NCBI GenBank assembly: GCA_964610905.1
Contig: CAZSYT010000046.1
Location: 1 to 23,436 of the forward strand
Reading direction: 5' to 3'
DNA from: JAJZJT01 sp964610905
GTDB taxonomy: Bacteria; Actinomycetota; Acidimicrobiia; Acidimicrobiales; RAAP-2
DNA: 23,436 nt
Under the pieces are notes generated by a model. That model did not search any database, was not told the DNA's origin, and saw only the letters and a list, made by a program, of their open reading frames with translations. Shown here one piece after another: positions 14,983 to 21,813 of this stretch. Both the position numbers and the translations under genes were made by a program. Positions within the stretch are counted from its first letter, which is position 1. Every line of letters starts with the position of its first letter.

Positions 14983-15504
14983 ATGACCGTGAACCCCGTC
15001 TCGTCGTCCCAGGCCGCCGCCTCGTCGGCGTCGTCGAGCACCAACCCGCTCCAGAGCCTGACCAATCCCAACACGTTCCTGAACCTGCTGGTCGCCCAGC
15101 TCAAGTACCAGAACCCGCTGAACCCGACGTCGGGGACCCAGTTCCTCTCGCAGACGGCGCAGCTGACCCAGGTCGAGACCATCTCGAACCTCTCGGCAAC
15201 GATCAGCAAGGAGCTGGCCAGCCAGCAGACGCTGACGTCGACCAGCATGATCGGCCAGCAGGTGAACGCCACGCTGGCCGACGGCACGACGGTGTCCGGA
15301 AAGGTCACCGGGGTCTCGCTCGACCCCACAAACGGCCCCGTCCTCGACGTCAACGGCACCGCCGTCCCCCTGAGCGCCGTCCAGTCGGTGGGGACGCCAC
15401 CGCCGGCCTTGCCCACGACCGCGCCCACGACCGCGTCCACGACCATCGGCACCGGCACCGGCACCGGCGCCGGGTCCGGCACCGGCGCGTCGACGACCGC
15501 CTGA
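14983..15504 (+). CDS. flgD: flagellar hook assembly (scaffold) protein FlgD
   Basis: The hook cap that helps FlgE polymerise and is then replaced. The 173-residue product has the family signature NTFLNLLVAQLKYQNPLNPT and the partner motif TQFLSQTAQLTQVETISNLS, followed by SMIGQQVNATLADGTTVSGK and VTGVSL, a small beta region. It lacks the C-terminal FlgD Ig/TUDOR domains of the 220-residue enterobacterial protein and ends in a Thr/Gly-rich tail instead. The start is ATG 14983, with GAGGAG upstream. The neighbours fliK and flgE fit the usual hook block. Confidence 0.94.
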   Translation: MTVNPVSSSQAAASSASSSTNPLQSLTNPNTFLNLLVAQLKYQNPLNPTSGTQFLSQTAQLTQVETISNLSATISKELASQQTLTSTSMIGQQVNATLADGTTVSGKVTGVSLDPTNGPVLDVNGTAVPLSAVQSVGTPPPALPTTAPTTASTTIGTGTGTGAGSGTGASTTA

Positions 15505-15559
15505 GCACCCCGCACCCCGAGACCGCAACCGAACGTCCGCAACCCAGGAGGAGGAACCC

Positions 15560-16861
15560 ATGGACCGAGCACTGCTCGCCGCCGTGTCCGGCATCGACGC
15601 CAACCAGACGTACCTCGACACGATCGGCAACAACATCGCCAACGTCAACACCGACGGGTTCAAGCAACAGACCGCCGACTTCGTCGACCTGCTCTCCGAG
15701 CAGATCGCCGGGGCGAGCGCACCCCCGACCAACAACACCGGCGCCGGCATCAACCCGGTGGCGATCGGCTCGGGCGTGCGCGTCGGCGCCGTGTCGAACG
15801 ACCTCTCGGAGGGTTCGCTGCAGCAGACCAACCAGCCCAACGACGTCGCCATCTCGGGGAACGGCTTCCTCGTCGCCGTCCAGGGAGGCCAGCAGGTCTT
15901 CACCCGGGCCGGACACCTGACGGTGGACGCCAACGGCAACCTCGCCACGCCGACAGGGGGGCTCGTCCAGGGGTGGCAGGCCGTCAACGGCCAGGTGAAC
16001 GCCAACGCACCCGTCGGCCCCGTGACCATCCCGACCGGCCAGGTGATCCCGGCGACCGCCACCAAGAGCATCACGATGGGCGGCAACCTCCCCGCGTGGA
16101 GCGGATCGGGCACGGCCACGCCGATCTCGATGACGACCCACACCTACGACTCCCTCGGCAACGCCATCCCGGTGGTGCTGACCTTCACCCCGGTGGCCGG
16201 CACGGCCAACAGCTGGACCGTGCAGGGCACGGTAACGCTGGCGAGCGGCGGGACCTCGAACCTGTGGACCACCCCGCCCACCATCGCCTTCGACCCCGCG
16301 ACGGGCCAGGTGGCCTCGATCACCGGGGCGACGACCAACGCCAACGGCTCGTTCTCGCTGCCGGTGACGACGATGCCACCGGGCTACACGTTCCCGGCCG
16401 GCGACGTCTGGAACCTCGACTTCCCGACCCCGGGGACGGCCGCGTCCTTGACCCAGTTCTCCGGGCAGTCGACGGCCTCGGTGGCCACCCAGGACGGCGC
16501 GGCGGCCGGGACGCTCACCTCGTACTCGATCAACTCCAGCGGGATGATCGTCGGGTCGTTCTCGAACGGGCTGACCGAGAACATCGGCCAGCTGGCACTG
16601 GCCAACTTCACCAACCCGGGCGGGCTCCAGACGATCGGCAACCTCGACTACATCACCACGCCCAACTCGGGCCAGCCCTCCATCGGGGCCCCCGGCACCG
16701 GCGGGCGCGGCTCGCTCATCGGCGGCTCGCTCGAGTCGTCCAACGTGAACCTCGCCACCCAGCTCACCAACCTGGTCGTCGCCCAGGAGGCCTACCAGGC
16801 CAACACGAAGGTCGTGGCCACCGACTCGACCGTCACCCAGACCCTGGTGCAGATGGCGTGA
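15560..16861 (+). CDS. flgE: flagellar hook protein FlgE
   Basis: The hook subunit that forms the universal joint between rod and filament. The 433-residue protein opens with TYLDTIGNNIANVNTDGFKQ, the classic rod/hook N-terminus, then the VAISGNGFLVAV core and the FlgE D2-type beta region (SMTTHTYDSLGNAIPVVLTF). The C-terminus has GSLIGGSLESSNVNLATQLT and NLVVAQEAYQANTKVVATDS, matching the diagnostic lE.SNVdl..el..lv..QrayqaN. The start is ATG 15560 after a strong AGGAGGAGG. Length is in the usual range. It is followed immediately by fliM, where flbD, motAB and fliL often stand. Confidence 0.96.
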   Translation: MDRALLAAVSGIDANQTYLDTIGNNIANVNTDGFKQQTADFVDLLSEQIAGASAPPTNNTGAGINPVAIGSGVRVGAVSNDLSEGSLQQTNQPNDVAISGNGFLVAVQGGQQVFTRAGHLTVDANGNLATPTGGLVQGWQAVNGQVNANAPVGPVTIPTGQVIPATATKSITMGGNLPAWSGSGTATPISMTTHTYDSLGNAIPVVLTFTPVAGTANSWTVQGTVTLASGGTSNLWTTPPTIAFDPATGQVASITGATTNANGSFSLPVTTMPPGYTFPAGDVWNLDFPTPGTAASLTQFSGQSTASVATQDGAAAGTLTSYSINSSGMIVGSFSNGLTENIGQLALANFTNPGGLQTIGNLDYITTPNSGQPSIGAPGTGGRGSLIGGSLESSNVNLATQLTNLVVAQEAYQANTKVVATDSTVTQTLVQMA

Positions 16862-16863
16862 CG

Positions 16864-17817
16864 ATGGTCGACGCCCCTCCCGCCACCCGACCCGACGGGG
16901 TCGCCGCACCCGGCGGCGACGCCGTCGGGGGGGACCACCACCCGTCGGTGCGCCCCTACGACTTCCGGCTGCCCGAGGCGCTCGACCGCGCCCAGGTGCG
17001 CGGCCTGCGCGCCCTCCTCGAGGTGCTGGCCCACCGGGGCGGTGGCGTCCTCACCACGCGCCTGCGTGCCCCGGTCACGCTCGAGCTCGGCGAGCTCGAG
17101 CAGTGCAGCTGGGCCGAGTACTCGGGGACGCTCCCTGAGCCGACCTGCCTCTTCGCCACCACGCTGCCGCCGCTGTCCGGCCGGCTCGTGCTCCACCTTC
17201 CGGTCGAGCTCGCCCTGGTGGCCGTCGACCTCCGGATGGGCGGGACGGGCAAGGGCGAGCACCCCGAGCGGGCCCTCACCGAGGTCGAGCAGCGCCTCGT
17301 GGCGACCGTCGCCGACGACCTCTTCGACGAGCTGCCGGCCGTCCTCGCCCCGCTGGCCACCTTGCAGGTCGGCTCGGCCGTGCAGGTGGCGAGCGTCCAG
17401 TTCCTCCCGCCGGTCCGACCGACCGACATGTACCTCCTCGCCCCGCTCACCCTCGAGCTCGGAGAGGACACGACGTTCCGCTTCGACCTCTGCTTCCCCT
17501 TCACCATCCTCCACCCGCTCGCCGACGCCCTCTCCGCGCAGGCCGCCGAGGACGACGAGCGCGCCCCCGAGGTCAGCGAGGTCGTCGCCCGCCGGCTGCT
17601 CGACAGCCCGGTCGACGTGCGCGTCCGGTTCCCCTCCACCACGCTCACCCCTGCCGACGTGCTGCACCTCGCCGAGGGCGACGTGATCGGCCTTCCCTAC
17701 GTCCAGGGCGCACCGCTCTCCCTGGTCGTGGGCGAGCAGCACCATCTCGACGTCCTTCCGACGACCAGCGGCAAGCGCCTGGCCTGTGTCGTCATCGACC
17801 CCGAGGAGCACCCCTGA
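16864..17817 (+). CDS. fliM: flagellar motor switch protein FliM, lacking the CheY-docking segment
   Basis: The C-ring protein between FliG and FliN. In this 317-residue product residues 32-49 (YDFRLPEALDRAQVRGLR) correspond to the conserved YDFrrP...s..q.R.L. The middle domain includes LVAVDLRMGGTGKGEHPERA and LTEVEQRLVATVADDLFDEL, in place of the GGdG...r.fT.iE motif. The SpoA-like C-terminal domain follows (about 230-317, VDVRVRFPSTTLTPADVLHL). The first 31 residues are Pro/Gly/Asp-rich and lack the LSQxEIDALL helix that binds phospho-CheY in most FliM proteins. The start is ATG 16864; GTG 16858, overlapping the flgE stop, is also in frame. Neither choice adds the motif. Confidence 0.93.
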   Translation: MVDAPPATRPDGVAAPGGDAVGGDHHPSVRPYDFRLPEALDRAQVRGLRALLEVLAHRGGGVLTTRLRAPVTLELGELEQCSWAEYSGTLPEPTCLFATTLPPLSGRLVLHLPVELALVAVDLRMGGTGKGEHPERALTEVEQRLVATVADDLFDELPAVLAPLATLQVGSAVQVASVQFLPPVRPTDMYLLAPLTLELGEDTTFRFDLCFPFTILHPLADALSAQAAEDDERAPEVSEVVARRLLDSPVDVRVRFPSTTLTPADVLHLAEGDVIGLPYVQGAPLSLVVGEQHHLDVLPTTSGKRLACVVIDPEEHP

Positions 17818-18230
17818 TGTCCGACACCGCGACCCCCGTGACCGTCGAGGCCACCCAGACCGACGCCCCGGCGGCCGAGGCACCGTCGCCCGACCTCGCA
17901 CCTGCGCCGGCGGTGCAGAACGGCACCCACGGCGACGGCGCGGGAGCTCCCCACGTCACCGCGGGTGCCGGCGCCCGCTCCCTCGACCTGCTCCACGGGG
18001 TCGAGATGACGGTGACCGTCGAGCTCGGGCGCACGAAGATGCTCCTGCGCGACCTCCTCGCCCTTCAGGTGGGCAGCGTCATCGAGCTCGACCGGGCGAC
18101 CGGGAGCCCGGTCGACGTCCTCATCAACGACACGTTGCTGGCTCGTGGCGAGGTCGTGGTGGTCGACGACGAGTTCGGCGTCCGCATCCTCGACATCGTG
18201 TCGTCCGACGAGCCCACCCCCCGGCGCTGA
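17817..18230 (+). CDS. fliN: flagellar motor switch protein FliN
   Basis: The base of the C ring; it also docks FliH. The 137-residue product has a disordered Ala/Pro N-terminus (1-53) and then one SpoA domain: LDLLHGVEMTVTVELGRTKM, LRDLLALQVGSVIELD, VDVLINDTLLARGEVVVVDD and EFGVRILDIV, all matching the FliN consensus closely. ATG 17817 shares one base with the fliM stop. It is the usual partner and neighbour of fliM and fliO. Confidence 0.96.
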   Translation: MSDTATPVTVEATQTDAPAAEAPSPDLAPAPAVQNGTHGDGAGAPHVTAGAGARSLDLLHGVEMTVTVELGRTKMLLRDLLALQVGSVIELDRATGSPVDVLINDTLLARGEVVVVDDEFGVRILDIVSSDEPTPRR

Positions 18231-18237
18231 GGTCACC

Positions 18238-18768
18238 ATGCCCGCCACCTTCCTGCCACTCGTGGCCACGGCGACGGCTGCCAGCACGCACGTCTCCCTG
18301 CTCGCGCTCCTCGGGCGCCTGGTCGTCTCCCTGCTCGTCGTCCTCGGCGTCTTGTGGGCGATCGCCGTGGTCCTGCGCCGTCGGGGCGTCGGCGGCTCGC
18401 TCCGGCCGTCGGGCCGGGCCCCGGCCCGGGCCGTCGGCCGGCCCAGGGCGCGTCCCCGGCCTCGCCAGCGCGTCGTCGACGTCGTCGCCCGCCAGCCGCT
18501 CGGCAAGGGCCAGGCGCTCCTCACCGTCGAGGTGGCCGGGCGGCTCCTGCTCCTCGGTGCGACCGCCCAGAGCATCACGACCCTGTGCGAGCTCGACCCC
18601 GACCGCCTCAACGGCGACGGCGCCCAACCCGCCGAGGACGCGAACGCCGGCGAGCGGACCACGTTCCTCGACTGGTCGCCGCGCGGGGAGTGGGCGAGGG
18701 GCGAGTGGGCGAAGGGCGAGCGGTCGACGCGCCTCGAGCACCTGCGCGACCTGACGGTGCGACGATGA
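18238..18768 (+). CDS. fliO: flagellar biosynthetic protein FliO
   Basis: A membrane assembly factor for the FliP ring. The 176-residue protein has one membrane helix at about 17-42 (LVVSLLVVLGVLWAIAVVLR), a basic Arg/Pro-rich linker, and the small FliO domain (VVARQPLGKGQALLTVEVAG, RLLLLGATAQSITTLCEL), which matches the family pattern v...pLg..ral.vv.v.g..lLlGvt...i..L. A duplicated GEWARGEWAKGE lies near the C-terminus. Identification also rests on the conserved place between fliN and fliP. The stop overlaps fliP as ATGA. Confidence 0.9.
   Translation: MPATFLPLVATATAASTHVSLLALLGRLVVSLLVVLGVLWAIAVVLRRRGVGGSLRPSGRAPARAVGRPRARPRPRQRVVDVVARQPLGKGQALLTVEVAGRLLLLGATAQSITTLCELDPDRLNGDGAQPAEDANAGERTTFLDWSPRGEWARGEWAKGERSTRLEHLRDLTVRR
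18688..18717 (+). repeat. two 15-bp tandem repeats inside fliO
   Basis: Units 18688-18702 and 18703-18717 differ by one base and encode GEWAR/GEWAK-type pentads in frame. This is probably a recent in-frame duplication in the poorly conserved FliO tail. Confidence 0.8.
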
Positions 18769-19451
18769 CCCCGCTGCTCTTCGCCGCCGGCTCCTCGGTC
18801 CAGCTCAACTTCGGCAAGAGCCTGACCAAGCCGTCCGAGAGCATCCTCATCATCCTGGCTGTCGCCGTCCTGGCGGTGGCGCCGGCCCTCTTGATCATGC
18901 TCACGGGGTTCACGCGGATCGCCGTCGTGCTCGGGCTGACCCGCAACGCGCTCGGCCTCCAGACCATCCCGCCCAACCAGGTCATCGCCGGGCTCGCCCT
19001 CTTCCTCAGCCTGTTCATCATGCAGCCGACGCTGTCGCAGATGAACCAGCAGGCGCTCCAGCCCTACCTTCACGGCAAGATCAACGTCACCGAGGCCTAC
19101 CACAAGGCCGAGGTGCCGCTCGAGCACTGGATGCTGAAGCAGACCGACAGCCAGGAGCTCAGCCTGATGACCCAAGCTGCCCATGAGCACCCGGCGAAGC
19201 CCCAGGACGTCTCGCTCGTGGCGCTCGTGCCCGCCTTCGTCCTCTCTCAGCTGAAGAGCGCCTTCATCATCGGCTTCGTCATCTTCGTGCCGTTCCTCAT
19301 CATCGACCTGGTCGTCTCGGCCGTGCTCATGTCGATGGGGATCATGATGCTCCCGCCGACCCTCGTGTCCCTCCCGTTCAAGATCCTCCTCTTCGTGATG
19401 ATCGACGGGTGGACGCTCATCACCCACACGCTGCTCACGAGTTTCCGATGA
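18765..19451 (+). CDS. fliP: flagellar export gate protein FliP
   Basis: A core pore subunit of the type III export gate. The 228-residue product has the family hallmark APALLIMLTGFTRIAVVLGL followed by RNALGLQTIPPNQVIAGLAL, then QPYLHGKINVTEAYHKAE, the ALVPAFVLSQLKSAFIIGF block, and VSAVLMSMGIMMLPPTLVSL with LPFKILLFVMIDGW. Four hydrophobic segments are visible (about 28-56, 69-86, 150-187, 204-225). It lacks the long cleaved signal peptide seen in many Gram-negative FliP proteins. The start is ATG 18765, overlapping fliO; the stop overlaps fliQ as ATGA. Confidence 0.97.
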   Translation: MTPLLFAAGSSVQLNFGKSLTKPSESILIILAVAVLAVAPALLIMLTGFTRIAVVLGLTRNALGLQTIPPNQVIAGLALFLSLFIMQPTLSQMNQQALQPYLHGKINVTEAYHKAEVPLEHWMLKQTDSQELSLMTQAAHEHPAKPQDVSLVALVPAFVLSQLKSAFIIGFVIFVPFLIIDLVVSAVLMSMGIMMLPPTLVSLPFKILLFVMIDGWTLITHTLLTSFR

Positions 19452-19720
19452 CCCAAGGCGACGCCATCCACCTGGCCGTCGAGGCCATGCTCGTCACCTT
19501 GAAGCTCGCCGCCCCGATCCTGGTGGCGAGCCTCGTGGTGGGCCTCGTCGTCTCGCTCTTCCAGTCGGTGACCCAGCTGCAGGAGTTCACGCTCACCTTC
19601 GTTCCGAAGCTCGCTGCCGTGGCCGTCGTGCTGGTGGTGGCGGGCCACTGGATGCTCTCCCAGCTGGTCGGGTACACGGACTCCCTGTTCACGCAGATCC
19701 CCCAGCTGCTCGGCGGGTAG
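19448..19720 (+). CDS. fliQ: flagellar export gate protein FliQ
   Basis: A small two-helix subunit of the export gate. The 90-residue product matches the family along its length: HLAVEAMLVTLKLAAPILVA, VVGLVVSLFQSVTQLQEFTL, and TFVPKLAAVAVVLVVAGHWM with two membrane hairpins. Length is exactly typical. ATG 19448 overlaps the fliP stop. A 39-nt gap with a palindrome separates it from fliR. Confidence 0.97.
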   Translation: MTQGDAIHLAVEAMLVTLKLAAPILVASLVVGLVVSLFQSVTQLQEFTLTFVPKLAAVAVVLVVAGHWMLSQLVGYTDSLFTQIPQLLGG

Positions 19721-19724
19721 CGGT

Positions 19725-19736
19725 GCGGACGTCCGC
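19725..19736. other. 12-bp perfect palindrome between fliQ and fliR
   Basis: GCGGACGTCCGC at 19725-19736 is a perfect palindrome in the only non-coding break of the fliO-flhB stretch longer than about 10 nt. It may be an operator, a small RNA hairpin or chance. Nothing else in the 39-nt gap stands out apart from the fliR ribosome site. Confidence 0.35.
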
Positions 19737-19759
19737 GCCCCGGTGAGCGAGGGTCCCCC

Positions 19760-20527
19760 ATGGTCATCGACGTCAACGCCCCGTGGCTCGTCGGCTTCCT
19801 GCTCGCCCTGGTGCGGGCGCTGGCCTGGCTGCTGATCGTCCCGCCACTCGGCAACCGCTCGGTCTTCCCACCGATCGCCACGGTCGGGATCGCCCTCAGC
19901 CTGGCCGTCGCCGTCGCCCCGCACGTCGCCGGCAGCCACCTGACGCTCACCACGCCGTCGCTCATCGGCGCCATGGCCACCCAGGTCCTCACCGGGGCGG
20001 CCCTCGGGTTCATCGTCAAGCTGCTGGTGGGGGCCGTCACCGCCGCCGGCACCATGCTCGACCTCTTCGGTGGGCTCGTCCTGCCCCCCTCGCTCGACCC
20101 GCTGTCGGCCGACCAGACGCCGCTGCTCGGACAGTTCTACCAGCAGGTCGCCGTGGTGCTGCTGTTCGCCGGCAACGGCGAGCTGCTCATCGTCGACGGG
20201 TTCCTGCGGTCGTTCGACGCCGTGGGCCTGTCTCTGTCGTCGGCCGGGAACATCGCCCACGTCGTCTCGTCAGACCTGGCGACCTTCTTCACGGCGGCCC
20301 TCGAGATCGCCGCCCCGGTTCTCGTCGTGCTCTTCGGGGCACAGGTCGTCCTCGGCATGCTGTCGAAGGCGGTGCCGCAGATGAACGTCTACTGGCTGGG
20401 GTTCCCGTTCCAGATCCTGCTCACGTTCCTCCTGCTCGGGGCCAGCGTCACCGTCCTTCCGGGGTTCGTGAACACGTTGGTGTCCAACGCGCTCCACGAC
20501 GGGTCGCTCCTCATCGGAGCCGGGTGA
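19760..20527 (+). CDS. fliR: flagellar export gate protein FliR
   Basis: A polytopic gate subunit that joins the FliP5-FliQ4 core. The 255-residue protein has several membrane segments and family landmarks: LVRALAWLLIVPPLGNRSVF near the start, TGAALGFIVKLLVGAVTAAG, GTMLDLFGGLVLPPSLDPLS, and the C-terminal AVPQMNVYWLGFPFQILLTF (family: r..Pq.Nvf.lg.plki). The start is ATG 19760 with GCGAGGG upstream. flhB follows after 6 nt. Confidence 0.96.
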   Translation: MVIDVNAPWLVGFLLALVRALAWLLIVPPLGNRSVFPPIATVGIALSLAVAVAPHVAGSHLTLTTPSLIGAMATQVLTGAALGFIVKLLVGAVTAAGTMLDLFGGLVLPPSLDPLSADQTPLLGQFYQQVAVVLLFAGNGELLIVDGFLRSFDAVGLSLSSAGNIAHVVSSDLATFFTAALEIAAPVLVVLFGAQVVLGMLSKAVPQMNVYWLGFPFQILLTFLLLGASVTVLPGFVNTLVSNALHDGSLLIGAG

Positions 20528-20533
20528 GCAGCC

Positions 20534-21640
20534 ATGGCCACCGCCGACCGCCGCGACAAGACCGAGAAGCCAACCGCCAAGCGCAAGAAGGACGCCCGCA
20601 AGAAGGGCCAGGTCGCCAAGTCGGCCGAGGTCGGAGGGTGGCTGTCCCTGCTGATCGCCACGAGCGCCATGCCCGCCGTCTTCGGGGCGGCGGAGCGTCG
20701 CATGCTCGGGCTCGAGTCCCAGGCCGCCGTCGTCATGGCGAAGCCCTCGGTGCCCGGGGCCCTCGGCCTGCTGGGCGCCGGGCTGGGCGACGCCATGGTG
20801 ATCGCCCTGCCCATCGCCGCCGTCATGGCGCTGCTCGGGGTGGGCGCCACGATCGCCCAGGTCGGCTTCGTCCTCTCCGGCAAGGGTGTCACCCCGCAGT
20901 TCTCCAAGCTCAACCCGGTCAACGGGATCAAGCGGCTCTTCTCGTCGCGGGGTCTGTGGGAGCTCGTCAAGTCCCTGGTCAAGTTGACGGTGATCACGCT
21001 CTTCGCCGTCACGGACATCCTGGGGCTCTGGCACGCCGTCGTCGGCGCCGGGCCGGTGGCGATGGGGCCGATCATCGCCTACGCGGGGTCCACGCTCCTC
21101 GGCTTCGTCCGGACCCTCGCCGCCGTCGGGCTCATCTTCGGCCTGGTGGACTACGCCTTCCAGCGCCGGCGCATGGCCAAGGACCTCATGATGACCAAGC
21201 ACGAGGTGAAGGAGGAAGGCCGTCAGCAGGAGGGCGACCCGCGCGTGAAGGGCGCGATCCGCCGCCGCCAGCGCTCCATGAGCCGGCTGCGCATGCTGGC
21301 CGAGGTGGCGCACGCGGACGTGGTGGTGACGAACCCCACGCACTATGCCGTCGCCCTCCGCTACGACCGGGCCACCTCCGCCGCCCCCAAGGTCGTGGCC
21401 AAGGGGGCCGACGAGGTGGCTGCCCGGATCAGGGCCGCCGCCGCCGAGCACGGCGTCCCCGTCGTCGAGGACCCGCCGCTCGCCCGGGCGGTCTTCGGTG
21501 CGTGCGACGTCGAGGACGAGATCCCCGAGGCGCTCTACATGGCCGTCGCCCGGCTGCTGGCCTTCGTCTACGCCCTGCCGCCGGCGCTGCGCGACGCGCG
21601 ACCCGTCCACCGCCGGCCTGTGAGCGCCCTCGTGGCGTGA
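20534..21640 (+). CDS. flhB: flagellar export gate protein FlhB (autocleaving switch)
   Basis: The export-gate protein whose cytoplasmic domain cleaves itself and, with FliK, switches substrate class. The 368-residue product begins DKTEKPTAKRKKDARKKGQV, the classic FlhB start, then has four membrane segments. The PVNGIKRLFSSRGLWELVKS block lies between helices two and three. The cleavage motif NPTH is at residues 267-270 (cut between Asn267 and Pro268), with VALRYD and VAKGADEVAARIRAAA downstream as expected. Last gene of the long operon; flhA, normally next, is absent. A hairpin follows 6 nt after the stop. Confidence 0.97.
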   Translation: MATADRRDKTEKPTAKRKKDARKKGQVAKSAEVGGWLSLLIATSAMPAVFGAAERRMLGLESQAAVVMAKPSVPGALGLLGAGLGDAMVIALPIAAVMALLGVGATIAQVGFVLSGKGVTPQFSKLNPVNGIKRLFSSRGLWELVKSLVKLTVITLFAVTDILGLWHAVVGAGPVAMGPIIAYAGSTLLGFVRTLAAVGLIFGLVDYAFQRRRMAKDLMMTKHEVKEEGRQQEGDPRVKGAIRRRQRSMSRLRMLAEVAHADVVVTNPTHYAVALRYDRATSAAPKVVAKGADEVAARIRAAAAEHGVPVVEDPPLARAVFGACDVEDEIPEALYMAVARLLAFVYALPPALRDARPVHRRPVSALVA

Positions 21641-21646
21641 CCGGCA

Positions 21647-21666
21647 CCGTTCCGCGTGCGGAGCGG
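21647..21666 (+). terminator. hairpin behind flhB, probable operon terminator
   Basis: CCGTTCCG (21647-21654), loop CGTG, CGGAGCGG (21659-21666): an 8-bp stem with one T-G wobble, six bases after the flhB stop. There is no U-tract. A promoter-like -10 lies 10 nt further on, which fits an end of the flagellar operon here. Confidence 0.55.
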
Positions 21667-21676
21667 CGCACCTGGC

Positions 21677-21682
21677 TACGGT
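21677..21682 (+). promoter_or_regulatory. -10-like box of a possible leaderless transcript
   Basis: TACGGT fits TAnnnT and ends 8 nt before ATG 21691, the spacing expected when transcription starts at or next to the start codon. No recognisable -35 is visible, which is common in such promoters. Confidence 0.45.
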
Positions 21683-21690
21683 TGTCGCCC

Positions 21691-21813
21691 ATGGGCTCCC
21701 CCGGTGACGCCTGCGGCGACGGCGCGCCCGCGGGGCGCGCCATGCGGCGTCCGCCCGAGTGGTCCCGCAGCGCCGGCACGCGACCGGGTGGCCCGTCCCG
21801 CAGCTCGCGATGA
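21691..21813 (+). CDS. possible 40-residue leader ORF upstream of the PilZ gene
   Basis: An ATG placed just after a TACGGT box opens 40 codons ending in TGA at 21811-21813. That stop overlaps the ATG of the PilZ gene as ATGA. The product (MGSPGDACGDGAPAGRAMRR at the start, Arg/Ser/Gly/Pro-rich later) resembles no family I know. It may be a translational-coupling leader, or only an open frame in GC-rich DNA with the true PilZ start being further upstream or elsewhere. Confidence 0.35.
   Translation: MGSPGDACGDGAPAGRAMRRPPEWSRSAGTRPGGPSRSSR

Noticed and set aside
13285..16143. Very long open frame on the minus strand opposite fliK, flgD and flgE
   Set aside because: It lies antisense to three recognised genes, has no family resemblance and is Arg/Pro/Gly-rich. 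Such shadow frames are expected in DNA this GC-rich.
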